Positions 23,288 through 33,112 of a DNA stretch of 41,589 nucleotides are shown piece after piece. The stretch is from Comamonas phosphati (GTDB lineage Bacteria > Pseudomonadota > Gammaproteobacteria > Burkholderiales > Burkholderiaceae_C). The stretch lies in assembly GCF_014637085.1 (NCBI RefSeq), contig NZ_BMEU01000005.1, positions 168,728 to 210,316 on the forward strand. The letters run 5' to 3'. The number at the start of each line of letters is the position of its first letter. Positions within the stretch are counted from its first letter, which is position 1. The position numbers and the translations under genes were made by a program. The notes beneath the pieces are model-generated. The model was not told the DNA's origin, did not search any database, and saw only the letters and a program-made list of their open reading frames with translations.

Positions 23288-23767
23288 CTACTCGCGGTGG
23301 TAGGGATGGCCGGCATTGACCGACCAGGCGCGGTACAGCTGCTCGATCAACAGCACGCGCACCATGGCGTGCGGCAGCGTCAGGTCCGAAAGGCGGATGC
23401 GCTCATGGGCATTGGCCTTGAACTCGGGGTCCAGCCCGTCGGGTCCGCCGATCACCAGCGCCACATCGTCGCCTTCGAGCTGCCAGCCCTTGAGGCGCTG
23501 GGCCAGGGCCTTGGTGGTGAGGTTGGTGCCGCGCTCGTCGAGCACCACGATGCGAGGGGTGCCGCGCGCCGCCGCTCCGACAGCAGCCTCGATGCGCTTG
23601 CGCTCGGCCGCGTAAAGCGTCTCCACCGTCTTGGAGCCGCGCGGCTCGGTCTTGACGGCCTTGAGTTCCACTTTCAGCTCCGGCGGAAAGCGCTTGGCGT
23701 AATCGTCGTAGGCCGTCTGCGCCCAGTCGGGCACATGCAGGCCTACGGCCACGATCGTCAGTCTCAT
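23288..23767 (-). CDS. rlmH: 23S rRNA (pseudouridine1915-N3)-methyltransferase RlmH
   Basis: RlmH methylates pseudouridine 1915 in helix 69 of 23S rRNA on assembled 70S ribosomes. The 159-residue SPOUT-fold protein shows the S-adenosylmethionine knot region ([10 protein letters not shown] and [20 protein letters not shown]) and ends with the invariant YHRE. It lies 27 bp after rsfS, the usual coupling of these two ribosome-linked genes. The start is ATG with the conserved MRLTIVAVG. Confidence 0.97.
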   Translation of the reverse strand: MRLTIVAVGLHVPDWAQTAYDDYAKRFPPELKVELKAVKTEPRGSKTVETLYAAERKRIEAAVGAAARGTPRIVVLDERGTNLTTKALAQRLKGWQLEGDDVALVIGGPDGLDPEFKANAHERIRLSDLTLPHAMVRVLLIEQLYRAWSVNAGHPYHRE

Positions 23768-23794
23768 TGCTCTGGCCGGGCTTGGGCCGGGAAC

Positions 23795-24565
23795 TTAAGC
23801 CTTGGCGCGGGACGCGCGCTTGGCTACGGGCTTGGCGGCAGTCTTGGTTGCGGGCTTGGCTGCGGTTTTTGCCGCCGTCTTGGTTGCAGCCTTGGCGGGA
23901 CGGTTGACGACCACGGTCTTCACGGCCTTGGGCGCTGCGGACTTGGCTGCAGGCTTCTTGGCTGCAGGCCTCTTTGCGGCAGCAGGCTTGGCTGCGGTTT
24001 TCTTGGCAGCTGCGGCGGGCTTGGCAGCAGCAGGCTTGGCAGCAGCCGTTTTCCTGGCAACAGTCTTGGTCGCGGCAGGCTTGGCCGCAGCCTTCTTGGC
24101 GGCGGGCTTCCTGGCCACGGGCTCGGCTGCCTCGGCATCGAGCTTGACCACATGCTTCTTGGTGCCGACGGCCTTGGGCTTGGCGGCGCCCAGCTTCATG
24201 CGCACGGGCGTCTCGCCCCAGATTTCTTCCAGACGGTAGTACTGGCGGATGGCCGGCTGCATGATGTGCGCCACGGCGGAGCCGCAGTCCACGATGATCC
24301 ATTCGCCGTTGTCTTCGCCTTCCTGGCGCGGCACGGGAAAGCCTGCCTTCTTGACGGCTTCGCGCACGCTGGAGGCCAGCGCCTTGGTCTGGCGGTTGGA
24401 GGTGCCCGATGCCACGATCACGCGTTCGAACAAAGGCGACAGCGCTTCGGTGTTGAACACCTGGATATCGTGGGCCTTGACGTCTTCGAGGCCGTCGACG
24501 ATGGCGCGCTGCAGTTTGGTGACGTCGCGCTTGGCTGCGGAATCCGATTTGGTCAAGGTGGTCAT
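23795..24565 (-). CDS. rsfS: Ribosomal silencing factor RsfS with a histone-H1-like C-terminal tail
   Basis: RsfS binds ribosomal protein L14 and blocks joining of the subunits when nutrients fall. Residues 15-118 form the normal RsfS/Iojap domain (DGLEDVKAHDIQVFNTEALS, VIVASGTSNRQTKALA, WIIVDCGSAVAHIM, YYRLEEIWG). The protein then runs on for over 130 residues; from about 149 to 256 it is almost only Ala, Lys, Pro and Thr in irregular AAKPAAAK-type units, like histone H1 or AlgP tails. Usual RsfS proteins are about 105-150 residues. The tail should be unfolded and strongly basic. The frame stays open with no break, so this is a real extension. The start ATG has a weak ribosome site. Confidence 0.93.
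   Translation of the reverse strand: MTTLTKSDSAAKRDVTKLQRAIVDGLEDVKAHDIQVFNTEALSPLFERVIVASGTSNRQTKALASSVREAVKKAGFPVPRQEGEDNGEWIIVDCGSAVAHIMQPAIRQYYRLEEIWGETPVRMKLGAAKPKAVGTKKHVVKLDAEAAEPVARKPAAKKAAAKPAATKTVARKTAAAKPAAAKPAAAAKKTAAKPAAAKRPAAKKPAAKSAAPKAVKTVVVNRPAKAATKTAAKTAAKPATKTAAKPVAKRASRAKA
23798..24121 (-). repeat. Repetitive coding DNA for the Lys/Ala/Pro tail of RsfS
   Basis: The stretch is built of degenerate units around GCNAAGCC(N)GC, encoding AAKP/AAAK peptides. Such DNA can expand or shrink by slippage, so tail length may vary among strains. Confidence 0.8.
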
Positions 24566-24809
24566 CAGGCGATGGGAACAGTAAAGATGGGGTCAATATA
24601 GCGTGTGCTGCGCCCGGCCCGTATCAGGGTTGGCTCAGCAGCGGAAACCTCGGCCCGTAAAGCCTTGTCCGCCACGCCTTGAAAAATGTCGGTGCGCCTG
24701 GTGCATGAAGATGCATGCGGCGCGCCCAGCTACGGAAATTATAGTTTTCTAAAAAATTCCCTGCTGACGGGGCTTTATGCGCTGCCGGCAAGAGAGTCTT
24801 CAACCCTGG
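24566..24809. other. Intergenic region between hemF and rsfS where nadD is expected
   Basis: Only 244 bp separate the two genes, and no reading frame resembling nadD (about 200 codons) or a remnant is seen. A perfect minus-strand TATAAT lies at 24738-24743 in AT-rich DNA and probably marks the rsfS promoter, giving a leader of about 165 nt. A short dyad TGCAT-gaag-ATGCA lies within that leader. Confidence 0.55.
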
Positions 24810-25766
24810 TCACACCCAGTCCCGGCGCACCAGGAATTGGTCCACCAGCTCGCGCTCGGGCGTGCCCGGCGCATCCTCGCGCTGGTAGCTCCAGCTCGCA
24901 TGCAGCGGCATGGACAGCAAAATGGACTCGGTACGTCCGCCCGACTGCAAGCCGAAGTGGGTGCCGCGGTCCCAGACCAGATTGAACTCCACATAGCGGC
25001 CGCGCCGGTAGCGCTGGAAATCCACCTGCGCCTGGCCGTACCTGGCGTTTTGGCGGCGCTCCACGATGGGCAGGTAGGCGCCCAGGAAGGCATCGCCCAC
25101 CGACTGCAGCATGGCAAAGCTTTGCTGCTGGCCCAGTTCGGCGAAATCGTCGAAGAAGATGCCGCCGATGCCGCGCTGCTCATGGCGGTGCTTGAGGTAG
25201 AAGTACTCGTCGCACCACTTCTTGAAGCGCGGATACAGCCCGCCGCCAAACGGCGCCAGCGCATCGCGGCAGCTCCGGTGAAAGTGCACCGCATCCTCTT
25301 CAAAGCCGTAGACGGGCGTCAGGTCCATGCCGCCGCCGAACCAGCAGGTCCTGGGCTGGCCCTCGTGGCCTGCGGCGATCATGCGCACATTCATGTGCAC
25401 CGTGGGCACATAGGGATTGAGCGGGTGGAACACCAGGGACACGCCCATGGCCTCGAACGGCGCGCCGGCCAGCTCGGGCCGGTGCTGCGTGGCCGAAGGC
25501 GGCAGCTGCGGCCCGCGCACATGCGAGAAGCCGCAGCCGGCACGCTCGAACACACGCCCGCCTTCCATGATGCGGGTGATGCCCTCGCCCTGCAGCTTTT
25601 CCTCGGGGTCTTTGCGCCAGGCGTCGTGCACGAAGCGCGCGCCGCCCTCGCCTTCGAGGGCTTCCAGCGCCTCGGTGATGCGCGCCTGCAGGCCTGTGAG
25701 GTACTCGCGCACCTGTGCCGCAGGCAGCTGCTGCGCCGAAGACGATGTGCTCGCTGGGGTCACCAT
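24810..25766 (-). CDS. hemF: Coproporphyrinogen III oxidase, aerobic
   Basis: HemF uses oxygen to convert coproporphyrinogen III to protoporphyrinogen IX in haem synthesis. I take the ATG at 25766 (318 aa, [20 protein letters not shown]), 7 bp after the purD stop; a longer frame from 25823 would overlap purD and adds unconserved residues. Family blocks include [51 protein letters not shown] and [18 protein letters not shown]. The C-terminus (VRRDWV) is typical. It is co-transcribed with yebC-purD. An oxygen-independent HemN is not in the window. Confidence 0.96.
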   Translation of the reverse strand: MVTPASTSSSAQQLPAAQVREYLTGLQARITEALEALEGEGGARFVHDAWRKDPEEKLQGEGITRIMEGGRVFERAGCGFSHVRGPQLPPSATQHRPELAGAPFEAMGVSLVFHPLNPYVPTVHMNVRMIAAGHEGQPRTCWFGGGMDLTPVYGFEEDAVHFHRSCRDALAPFGGGLYPRFKKWCDEYFYLKHRHEQRGIGGIFFDDFAELGQQQSFAMLQSVGDAFLGAYLPIVERRQNARYGQAQVDFQRYRRGRYVEFNLVWDRGTHFGLQSGGRTESILLSMPLHASWSYQREDAPGTPERELVDQFLVRRDWV

Positions 25767-25773
25767 ACGGCTA

Positions 25774-27057
25774 TCAGCCCTTGATGGCGCGGTAGCCGAT
25801 GTCGCGGCGGTACTGCGCACCATCGAAATGGATGCCGCGCGCCACGTCGTACACCTTCTGCTGGGCCTGCTTGACGCTGTCGGCCAGCACGGTCACGCAC
25901 AGCACGCGGCCGCCGCTGGTCACCGGCACGCCGTCCTTGAGCTGGGTGCCGGCATGGAAGACCATGGCGTCGTCGGCAGCGGCCGGCAGACCGGTGATGG
26001 CGTCGCCCTTGCGCGGATCCTCGGGGTAGCCGGCAGCGGCCATCACCACGCCCAGGGCCGTGCGGCGGTCCCATTGCAGCTCGATCTGGTCCAGCTTGAC
26101 ATCGGTGGCCGCCAGCATCACGTCCACCAGATCGCTCTTGAGGCGCATCATGATGGGCTGGGTTTCAGGGTCGCCCATGCGGCAGTTGAACTCCAGCGTC
26201 TTGGGATGGCCGGAGTTGTCGATCATCAGGCCGGCATACAGGAAGCCGGTGTAGGGGATGCCGTCCTTTTCCATGCCGCGGATGGTGGGCAGGATGATTT
26301 CGCGCATGGCGCGGGCGTGCACGTCGGCCGTGACCACGGGCGCGGGCGAATAAGCGCCCATGCCGCCCGTGTTCGGACCCTGGTCGCCGTCCTTCAGGCG
26401 CTTGTGGTCCTGGCTGGTGGCCAGGGCCAGCACGTTCTTGCCGTCGCACAGCACGATGAAGCTGGCTTCCTCGCCGTCGAGGAATTCCTCGATCACCACG
26501 CGGGCGCCACCGTCGTTGTGCGTCACGCCATATTTGTTGTCCACCAGCATGAAGTCCACGGCGTCGTGGGCCTCCTGCAGCGAAGTGGCCACGACCACGC
26601 CCTTGCCGGCAGCCAGGCCGTCGGCCTTGATGACGATGGGCGCGCCTAGGCGGTCCACGAAGGCATGGGCGGCAGCCGGGTCGGTAAACGTGTCGTAGTC
26701 TGCCGTGGGAATGCCATGACGACGCATAAAGGCCTTGGAGAAGGCCTTGGAGCTTTCCAGCTGGGCCGCGGCCTTGGCCGGACCGAAGATGCGCATGCCG
26801 TGGGCGCGGAATTCGTCGACCACGCCGGCAGCCAGGGGCGCCTCGGGGCCGACGACGGTCAGGCCGATCTTCTCGGCCTGCACCCATTCGCGCAGAGCCT
26901 GCACGTCGGTAATGTCGAGGTTTTCAATCTTGCCGCCGGCCAGGGCGGTACCGCCATTGCCAGGGGCCACATAGACCTTGGTCGCCTTGGGCGATTCAGC
27001 CAGTTTCCACGCCAGGGCGTGCTCGCGGCCTCCGCCACCAATCACAAGAATTTTCAT
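25774..27057 (-). CDS. purD: Phosphoribosylamine-glycine ligase
   Basis: PurD ligates glycine to phosphoribosylamine with ATP, giving GAR, the second step of purine synthesis. The 427-residue protein has the N-terminal [30 protein letters not shown], the ATP-grasp core ([28 protein letters not shown]) and RMGDPETQ. Length and motifs are normal. Its start overlaps the yebC stop by 4 bp (ATGA), so translation is coupled. hemF follows 7 bp after its stop. Confidence 0.98.
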   Translation of the reverse strand: MKILVIGGGGREHALAWKLAESPKATKVYVAPGNGGTALAGGKIENLDITDVQALREWVQAEKIGLTVVGPEAPLAAGVVDEFRAHGMRIFGPAKAAAQLESSKAFSKAFMRRHGIPTADYDTFTDPAAAHAFVDRLGAPIVIKADGLAAGKGVVVATSLQEAHDAVDFMLVDNKYGVTHNDGGARVVIEEFLDGEEASFIVLCDGKNVLALATSQDHKRLKDGDQGPNTGGMGAYSPAPVVTADVHARAMREIILPTIRGMEKDGIPYTGFLYAGLMIDNSGHPKTLEFNCRMGDPETQPIMMRLKSDLVDVMLAATDVKLDQIELQWDRRTALGVVMAAAGYPEDPRKGDAITGLPAAADDAMVFHAGTQLKDGVPVTSGGRVLCVTVLADSVKQAQQKVYDVARGIHFDGAQYRRDIGYRAIKG

Positions 27058-27773
27058 AGTTCAGCGTTGTGGTAGACGTCCTGCACGTCGTCCAGATCTT
27101 CAATCATGTCCAGCAGCTTCTGCATGCGGGCAGCGTCATCGCCTTCCAGGGCGATGGTGTTTTCGGGGCGCATGGTCACTTCGGCCATGTCGGGCGTCAG
27201 GCCCGCGGCCTGCAGCGCATCGCGCACGGCTTCGAAGTCGCCAGGCGCGGTCAGCACTTCGATGCCGCCTTCATCGTCGGTGATCACATCTTCGGCGCCG
27301 GCTTCCAGGGCCACGTCCATGACCTTGTCCTCATTGGTGCCGGGCGCAAACAGCAGCTGGCCCACATGCTTGAACTGGAAGGCCACCGAGCCTTCGGTGC
27401 CCATGTTGCCGCCGTATTTGCTGAAGGCGTGGCGCACGTCCGCCACGGTGCGCACGCGATTGTCGGTCATGGTGTCCACGATGATGGCCGCGCCGGCTAT
27501 GCCGTAGCCTTCGTAGCGGATTTCCTCGTAGTGCACGCCTTCGAGATTGCCCGTGGCCTTGTCGATGTTGCGCTTGATGTTGTCGGCCGGCATGTTGGCG
27601 GCCTTGGCCTTGTCCACGGCCAGGCGCAAGCGCGGATTGGCGTTCAGATCGCCGCCGCCCTGGCGCGCCGCCACCATGATCTCACGAATAATGCGGGTCC
27701 AGATCTTGCCGCGCTTCTCATCCTGGCGACCCTTGCGGTGCTGGATGTTGGCCCATTTGCTGTGTCCTGCCAC
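27054..27773 (-). CDS. yebC: YebC/PmpR-family protein
   Basis: YebC-family proteins were described as transcription regulators (PmpR) and more recently as translation factors that relieve ribosome stalling. The 239-residue protein begins [20 protein letters not shown] and has the usual three-domain layout, with [20 protein letters not shown] and [16 protein letters not shown]. It is the first gene of a minus-strand operon with purD and hemF. It diverges from the HerA-like gene across 80 bp that must contain both promoters. Confidence 0.96.
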   Translation of the reverse strand: MAGHSKWANIQHRKGRQDEKRGKIWTRIIREIMVAARQGGGDLNANPRLRLAVDKAKAANMPADNIKRNIDKATGNLEGVHYEEIRYEGYGIAGAAIIVDTMTDNRVRTVADVRHAFSKYGGNMGTEGSVAFQFKHVGQLLFAPGTNEDKVMDVALEAGAEDVITDDEGGIEVLTAPGDFEAVRDALQAAGLTPDMAEVTMRPENTIALEGDDAARMQKLLDMIEDLDDVQDVYHNAEL

Positions 27774-27853
27774 AGGGAGTCCTTTGATATTTGATTTAAC
27801 CTTGCAGGCGAGATTTTACTTTTGACTGAACGCTTGCCCCGAGGAAACCCGAA

Positions 27854-29386
27854 ATGGCATCATCCCTTTTGATTGCACAGCACTCTGCCACAGAATGCGA
27901 GCTGCTGCCCGGTATGGCCAATCGGCACGGTCTGATCACCGGCGCCACCGGCACCGGCAAGACCGTGACCCTGCAGAAACTGGCCGAGAGCTTCTCGCAG
28001 ATCGGCGTCCCGGTCTTCATGGCCGACATCAAGGGCGACCTCGGCGGCATCAGCCAGAGCGGCAAGGTGGGAGACAAGCTCGCGGCTTCGCTGAAGGACC
28101 GGGGCATCGCCATTCCCGAGCCCATGGCCTGTCCGGCCACGCTGTGGGACGTGTTCGGCGAACAGGGCCATCCCGTGCGCGCCACCATCTCCGACATGGG
28201 GCCGCTCTTGATCGGCCGCATGCTCAATCTCAACGAAACGCAGGCGGGCGTGCTCAACATCGCCTTCAAGATCGCGGACGACAACGGCCTGCCGCTGCTG
28301 GACCTCAAGGACCTGCGCGCCATGCTCCAGCATGTGGGCGACAACGCCAAGCAGTTCACCACGGAGTACGGCAACATCAGCTCGGCCAGCATAGGCGCCA
28401 TACAGCGCGGCCTGCTGACCATCGAATCCCAGGGCGGCGACAAATTCTTCGGCGAGCCCATGCTCAACATCAACGACCTGATGCAGACCGATGCCGGCGG
28501 CCGCGGCATGGTCAACATCCTGGCCGCGGACAAGCTCATGAATGCCCCGCTCCTGTACTCGACCTTTCTGCTCTGGCTGCTGTCCGAGCTGTTTGAGCAG
28601 TTGCCCGAGATCGGCGACCCCGACAAGCCCAAGCTGGTGTTCTTCTTCGACGAAGCCCACCTGCTGTTCAACGACGCACCCAAGGTGCTGATCGAGCGCA
28701 TCGAACTGGTCGTGCGCCTGGTGCGCTCCAAGGGCGTGGGCGTGTATTTCGTCACCCAGAACCCGCTGGACGTGCCCGACTCCGTGCTGGGACAGCTCGG
28801 CAACCGCGTGCAGCATGCGCTGCGCGCCTTCACGCCGCGCGACCAGAAGGCCGTGGCCTCGGCCGCCTCCACCATGCGCCCCAACCCGGGCCTGGACGTT
28901 GCCGCAGCCATCACCGAACTGGCCGTGGGCGAGGCGCTGATCAGCTTCCTCGACGAAAAAGGCCGGCCCGGCGTGACCGAGCGCGTCTACGTGATTCCGC
29001 CGGGCAGCCAGATCGGCCCCATCACGCCCGAGCAACGCAAGGACCTGATGGCCCGCTCCCTGGTGGCCGGCGTCTATGAAGAGGCGGTGGACCGCGAATC
29101 CGCCTACGAGGTGCTGCGCGGCCGCACGGCCACCGCCACGCCGGCCAAGCCCGGCGATGCGCCCGTGGCCGCCGGCGCAGCAGGTGCTGGGCTGGAAGCT
29201 GGCGGCTCGGCCGTGATGGACGGCCTCAAGGAGCTGCTGTTCGGCCGCACCGGCCCGCGCGGCGGCCAGTACGACGGCCTGGTGCAGACCATGGCCAAGT
29301 CCACGGTGCGCACCGTGGGCAGCAGCATCGGCAAGGAAATCCTGCGCGGCGTGCTCGGCGGCATCCTGGGCGGCAAGAAGCACTGA
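27854..29386 (+). CDS. HerA-like ATPase, DUF853 (YjgR) family
   Basis: The 510-residue protein is a P-loop ATPase of the HerA/FtsK branch, related to E. coli YjgR. Walker A is GATGTGKT (30-37), Walker B is [12 protein letters not shown] (about 255-266), and the sensor-like [20 protein letters not shown] follows. The DUF853 C-terminal region ends in a Gly-rich amphipathic stretch ([15 protein letters not shown]). GAGGAAA is a good ribosome site. The role of YjgR proteins is unknown; ATP-driven motion on DNA is inferred from the family. No NurA-type nuclease partner is adjacent, so a defence operon is not indicated. Confidence 0.92.
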   Translation: MASSLLIAQHSATECELLPGMANRHGLITGATGTGKTVTLQKLAESFSQIGVPVFMADIKGDLGGISQSGKVGDKLAASLKDRGIAIPEPMACPATLWDVFGEQGHPVRATISDMGPLLIGRMLNLNETQAGVLNIAFKIADDNGLPLLDLKDLRAMLQHVGDNAKQFTTEYGNISSASIGAIQRGLLTIESQGGDKFFGEPMLNINDLMQTDAGGRGMVNILAADKLMNAPLLYSTFLLWLLSELFEQLPEIGDPDKPKLVFFFDEAHLLFNDAPKVLIERIELVVRLVRSKGVGVYFVTQNPLDVPDSVLGQLGNRVQHALRAFTPRDQKAVASAASTMRPNPGLDVAAAITELAVGEALISFLDEKGRPGVTERVYVIPPGSQIGPITPEQRKDLMARSLVAGVYEEAVDRESAYEVLRGRTATATPAKPGDAPVAAGAAGAGLEAGGSAVMDGLKELLFGRTGPRGGQYDGLVQTMAKSTVRTVGSSIGKEILRGVLGGILGGKKH

Positions 29387-29455
29387 GCGCCCGCTCCAGA
29401 ACCGGCGGCACGGCAGTCGCACGCGCGACGGCGCCAGCCCTCGCGGCGCGACACC

Positions 29456-30346
29456 ATGTGCGCCATGCCTGATGACCATACCCTGCCACCCCTGCAACTG
29501 AGCTGCTTTCGCCTGGACCTGGCGGAGCGGATCGCCCATCTGATCCTGAACCGCCCCGAAGCGCTCAACACGCTCAACCCCATGTTCTGGCACGAGCTGG
29601 ACCTGGTGCTGGACACTTTGCACCGCAGCGGGCAGGCCCGCGCCCTGGTGATCAGCAGCACGGGCAAGCATTTCTCTGCCGGCATGGCGCTGGACACCTT
29701 TGCCGACCCGCAGTTCGCGCCCGACGACCGCAGCCCCGAAGGCCGCGCCGCGCTCGTCGACGCGCTGGCCCGCATGCAGGCCACCTTCAACCGCATCGAA
29801 GAGTTGCGCATGCCCGTGATCTGCGCCATCCATGGCGGCTGCGTGGGCGGCGCGCTGGACCTGGTGGCCGCGGCCTGCATCCGCTACGCCAGCCGCGAGG
29901 CCTTCTTCTGCATCCAGGAAATCAATATCGGCATGGCGGCCGACCTGGGCAGCCTGCAGCGCCTGCCCAAGCTCATGCCCCTGGGCATCGTCAAGGAGCT
30001 GGCCTATACCGGGCGGCGCATGAGCGCCCAGGAAGCCGCCAGCCACGGCCTGGTCAACGCCGTATACGAAAGCCACGAAGCCGTGGTGACCGCGGCGCTG
30101 GCCTGCGCGGGCGAGATTGCGGCCAAGCCGCCGATCGCCATCTGGGGCAGCAAGCAGGCCATCAACTACGCGCGCGACCACAGCGTGCACGATGCCCTGC
30201 AGCAAATGGGCTGGGTGCAGAGCGGCATCTGGAGCAACCGCCACGTGACGGAGGCCGTTGCTGCCATGCAGGGCAGGCGCAGCGCGGATTTTCCGCCGCT
30301 GGCTGCCGTGCGCGGCTTTTCGGGTCCGGCGGCATCGGAGTCCTGA
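29456..30346 (+). CDS. Enoyl-CoA hydratase/isomerase, dienoyl-CoA isomerase-like
   Basis: The 296-residue crotonase-fold protein has the oxyanion-hole segments FSAGMAL (73-79) and GGCVGGALD (127-135). Acidic residues Asp135, Glu155 and Asp163 are spaced 20 and 8 residues apart, exactly as the three catalytic acids of delta3,5-delta2,4-dienoyl-CoA isomerase (ECH1), and lie in matching motifs (GGALDLVAAACIRY, IQEINIGMAADLGSLQRLPK). It therefore probably isomerises 3,5-dienoyl-CoA esters in beta-oxidation of unsaturated acids. No other fatty-acid genes are nearby. The start may be the ATG at 29456 or the one 9 bp downstream. Confidence 0.9.
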   Translation: MCAMPDDHTLPPLQLSCFRLDLAERIAHLILNRPEALNTLNPMFWHELDLVLDTLHRSGQARALVISSTGKHFSAGMALDTFADPQFAPDDRSPEGRAALVDALARMQATFNRIEELRMPVICAIHGGCVGGALDLVAAACIRYASREAFFCIQEINIGMAADLGSLQRLPKLMPLGIVKELAYTGRRMSAQEAASHGLVNAVYESHEAVVTAALACAGEIAAKPPIAIWGSKQAINYARDHSVHDALQQMGWVQSGIWSNRHVTEAVAAMQGRRSADFPPLAAVRGFSGPAASES

Positions 30347-30385
30347 TTTCATAGCAGCTGTTGCATGGCTTTCAGCCGTCTACGG
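30344..30385. repeat. Repeat C relative between crotonase and MFS genes
   Basis: TGATTTCATAGCAGCTG is the complement of the GCTATGAAATCA block seen at 18705-18740. It begins at the crotonase stop codon and fills much of the 68-bp gap. Confidence 0.4.
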
Positions 30386-30414
30386 GCTGACGAGAGAGGT
30401 GCATACTGCTTCCG

Positions 30415-31614
30415 ATGAATCACCACGAATCCAGCCTGCACCAGCGCCGCAACATGGGCCTGCTGGTGGCCGCGCAATCCCTGGGCGGCGCCTCGCCGCC
30501 CATCATCATTTCGCTGGGCGGCCTGGTCGGCCAACAGCTGTCGAGCAATCCCACGGCCTCCACGCTGCCGGTCAGCATCTACCAACTGGGCCTGGCCCTG
30601 TCCACGCTGCCCGCGGCCTGGCTCATGAACCGCCTGGGCCGGCGCCAGGCCTATGTGCTGGGCGCCCTGCTGGGCGTGCTGTCGGGCGTGGTGGCGGCCC
30701 AGGGCATTGCGCATTCCGACTTCGTGACCTTCTGCATAGGCACGGCGCTGGCCGGCTTCTATGCGGCCTGCGTGCAGAGCTACCGCTTCGCGGCCACCGA
30801 CCTGGTGGGCGAGCCTTCGCAGCAGGCCAAGGCCATCTCGCGGGTCATGGTCGGCGGACTGATCGCGGCCATCATCGGCCCGCAGGTGGTGATCTGGACG
30901 CGCGATGCCCTGCCCGCCACGCCGTTCGCGGGCAGCTTCTACAGCCAGGCGACCCTGGCCCTGCTGGCCTTGCCGCTGCTCATGGGCCTGCGCCTGCCGC
31001 CGCCCCAGTCCAGGGCCGTGGCGGGCGAGGCACGGCCGCTCGGGGAGATCGCGCGCTCGCCGCAGTTCATCGTGGCCGCCGCGGCCGGCGTGGTGAGCTA
31101 CGGCCTCATGGCCTTTCTGATGACGGCCGCGCCCATGGCGATGGTGGGCTGCGGCCACAGCGTGGGCGAGGCGGCGCTGGGCATACAGTGGCATGTGCTG
31201 GCCATGTTCGCGCCCAGCTTCGTCACGGGCCGGCTGATTGCGCGCTTCGGCAAGCGCCGCATCACGGCACTGGGGCTGATCCTGATCGCCATGGCCGGCG
31301 GCCTGGCCCTGCTGGGCCTGGAGCTGCGGCACTTCTGGGGCGCGCTCGTGCTGCTGGGCGTGGGCTGGAACTTCGGCTTCATCGGCGCCACGGCCATGCT
31401 GACCGAGTGCTACCGCCCGGCAGAGCGCGCCAAGGTGCAGGCGCTCAACGACTTCCTGGTGTTCGGCACCGTGGCCGTGGCCTCGTTCGGCTCGGGCCAG
31501 CTGCTGCATTCCGCCGGCTGGAACGGCATCAACTACGGCATGCTGCCCCTGGTGGCCGTGGTGCTGTTGGGGCTGGGCCTGCAGTCTCGCCGGCAAGGCG
31601 CTGCGATGGCATGA
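30415..31614 (+). CDS. Major facilitator superfamily transporter
   Basis: The 399-residue protein is a 12-helix MFS permease. The loop between helices 2 and 3 has the family motif as LMNRLGRRQAYVLG (about 69-82). The second half repeats the pattern (GRLIARFGKRRITALG, about 278-293), showing the ancient duplication. The C-terminus ends after the last helix with a short basic tail. No regulator or linked metabolic gene points to a substrate; direction (import or export) is undetermined. It starts 68 bp after the crotonase gene on the same strand. Confidence 0.88.
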   Translation: MNHHESSLHQRRNMGLLVAAQSLGGASPPIIISLGGLVGQQLSSNPTASTLPVSIYQLGLALSTLPAAWLMNRLGRRQAYVLGALLGVLSGVVAAQGIAHSDFVTFCIGTALAGFYAACVQSYRFAATDLVGEPSQQAKAISRVMVGGLIAAIIGPQVVIWTRDALPATPFAGSFYSQATLALLALPLLMGLRLPPPQSRAVAGEARPLGEIARSPQFIVAAAAGVVSYGLMAFLMTAAPMAMVGCGHSVGEAALGIQWHVLAMFAPSFVTGRLIARFGKRRITALGLILIAMAGGLALLGLELRHFWGALVLLGVGWNFGFIGATAMLTECYRPAERAKVQALNDFLVFGTVAVASFGSGQLLHSAGWNGINYGMLPLVAVVLLGLGLQSRRQGAAMA

Positions 31615-31620
31615 CACCAG

Positions 31621-31647
31621 GCGGCTGCATCCTTCATAGGCAGCCGC
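31621..31647 (+). other. Hairpin after the MFS gene
   Basis: GCGGCTGC (31621-31628) pairs with GCAGCCGC (31640-31647). No T-run follows directly (a T-rich run lies about 45 bp further on), so it is at best a weak terminator ahead of argA. Confidence 0.4.
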
Positions 31648-31765
31648 TAAACTATGCTCTGCTTGCGCGCCGGTCAGGTTCGCAGGCTTTTTTTTCCAGT
31701 CCGGCCGCTGCCGCATGGCGGCGACCGGGAGCCGTCCGTTCTCACAAGGCTCTCACGCATTGCCC

Positions 31766-33112
31766 ATGTCCACCGTCTTCAATTTCACCTTTGTTCCCTG
31801 GTTCCGGTCCGTGGCTCCCTATATCCACAAGTTCCGGCACCAGACTTTCGTGGTGGGCCTGACGGGCGAAGCCATTGCCTCGGGCAAGCTCAGCTCCATC
31901 GTGCAGGATCTGGCCATGATCCAGGCCATGGGCGTGAAGATCGTGCTGGTGCATGGCTTCCGTCCCCAGGTGAACGAGCAGCTGCGCCTCAAGGGCCAGG
32001 AGCCGCGCTATTACAACGGCGCGCGCGTGACCGACTCCATCGCCCTCGACTGCGCCCAGGAAGCCGCGGGCCAGCTGCGCTACGAGATCGAAGCCGCCTT
32101 CAGCCAGGGCCTGCCCAACACGCCCATGGCCGGCGCGCGCGTGCGCGTGATCTCGGGCAACTTCCTCACGGCACGCCCGGTGGGCATCGTCGACGGCGTG
32201 GACTTCATGCACACCGGCCTGGTGCGCAAGGTGGACGTGGAAGGCATTCGCAACGCGCTGGACTCCGAAGCCCTGGTGCTGGTCTCGCCCTTCGGCTTCT
32301 CGCCCACGGGCGAGGCCTTCAATCTCAGCATGGAGGAAGTGGCCACGCGCGTGGCCATCGAGCTCAAGGCCGACAAGCTGCTGTTCCTGACCGAGGTGCC
32401 CGGCATCCGCATGGACCCCGCGGGCCCGGCCGATGAAAACAACCCCATCGACACCGAGCTGCCGGTGGATGCGGCCCGCCGCCTGCTGGCCCAGCTGCCG
32501 CCGGCGCAGGAACCCACGGACGTGGGCTTTTATCTGCAGCACTGCGTGCGCGCCTGCGAGCACGGCGTGGAGCGCAGCCACATCCTGCCGTTCTCCACCG
32601 ACGGCGCGCTGCTGCTCGAAATCTATGTGCACGACGGCATAGGCACCATGGTCATCGACGAAAAGCTCGAGGAGCTGCGCGAAGCGACCATCGATGACGT
32701 GGGCGGCATCATCCAGCTGATCGAGCCCTTCGAGCGCGACGGCACGCTGGTCAAGCGCGACCGCACCGAGATCGAACGCGACATCGCCAGCTATACGGTG
32801 ATCGAGCACGACGGCGTGATCTTCGGCTGCGCGGCCCTGCACCCCTATCTGGAAGCCAAGACCGCCGAAATGGCGGCCGTGACCGTCTCGCCCAAGAGCC
32901 AGGGCACGGGCGACGGCGAAAAGCTGCTCAAGCGCATAGAGCAGCGCGCGCGCGCCCTGGGCTGCGAGAGCATGTTCGTGTTGACCACGCGCACCATGCA
33001 CTGGTTCATCAAGCGCGGCTTCCAGCCCGTGGACCCCGACTGGCTGCCCGAAGCACGCAAGGCCAAGTACAACCGGAACCGCAAGAGCCAGGTGCTGGTC
33101 AAGAAGCTGTAA
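31766..33112 (+). CDS. argA: Amino-acid N-acetyltransferase (N-acetylglutamate synthase)
   Basis: ArgA acetylates glutamate with acetyl-CoA, the first step of arginine synthesis, and is normally inhibited by arginine. The start is the ATG at 31766 (448 aa, MSTVFNFTFVPWFRSVAPYI), close to the E. coli 443. Residues about 20-290 form the amino-acid-kinase-like arginine-binding domain (VHGFRPQVNEQL, ISGNFLTARPVGIVDGVDF). Residues about 300-448 are the GNAT acetyltransferase (AAVTVSPKSQGTGDGEKLL, TTRTMHWFIKRGF). No other arg genes are adjacent, and no ArgR site was recognised. Confidence 0.96.
   Translation: MSTVFNFTFVPWFRSVAPYIHKFRHQTFVVGLTGEAIASGKLSSIVQDLAMIQAMGVKIVLVHGFRPQVNEQLRLKGQEPRYYNGARVTDSIALDCAQEAAGQLRYEIEAAFSQGLPNTPMAGARVRVISGNFLTARPVGIVDGVDFMHTGLVRKVDVEGIRNALDSEALVLVSPFGFSPTGEAFNLSMEEVATRVAIELKADKLLFLTEVPGIRMDPAGPADENNPIDTELPVDAARRLLAQLPPAQEPTDVGFYLQHCVRACEHGVERSHILPFSTDGALLLEIYVHDGIGTMVIDEKLEELREATIDDVGGIIQLIEPFERDGTLVKRDRTEIERDIASYTVIEHDGVIFGCAALHPYLEAKTAEMAAVTVSPKSQGTGDGEKLLKRIEQRARALGCESMFVLTTRTMHWFIKRGFQPVDPDWLPEARKAKYNRNRKSQVLVKKL

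Noticed and set aside
23798-24121. Repetitive DNA resembling an array
   Set aside because: The units are degenerate codon repeats in one open frame with no spacers, so this is not a CRISPR array.
27854-29386. HerA-NurA style defence or repair operon
   Set aside because: The ATPase is of the solitary DUF853/YjgR type and no nuclease or defence gene adjoins it.
27860-30352. 830-codon minus-strand open frame
   Set aside because: It is antisense to the HerA-like and crotonase genes; composition is typical of a shadow frame and no motif is seen.
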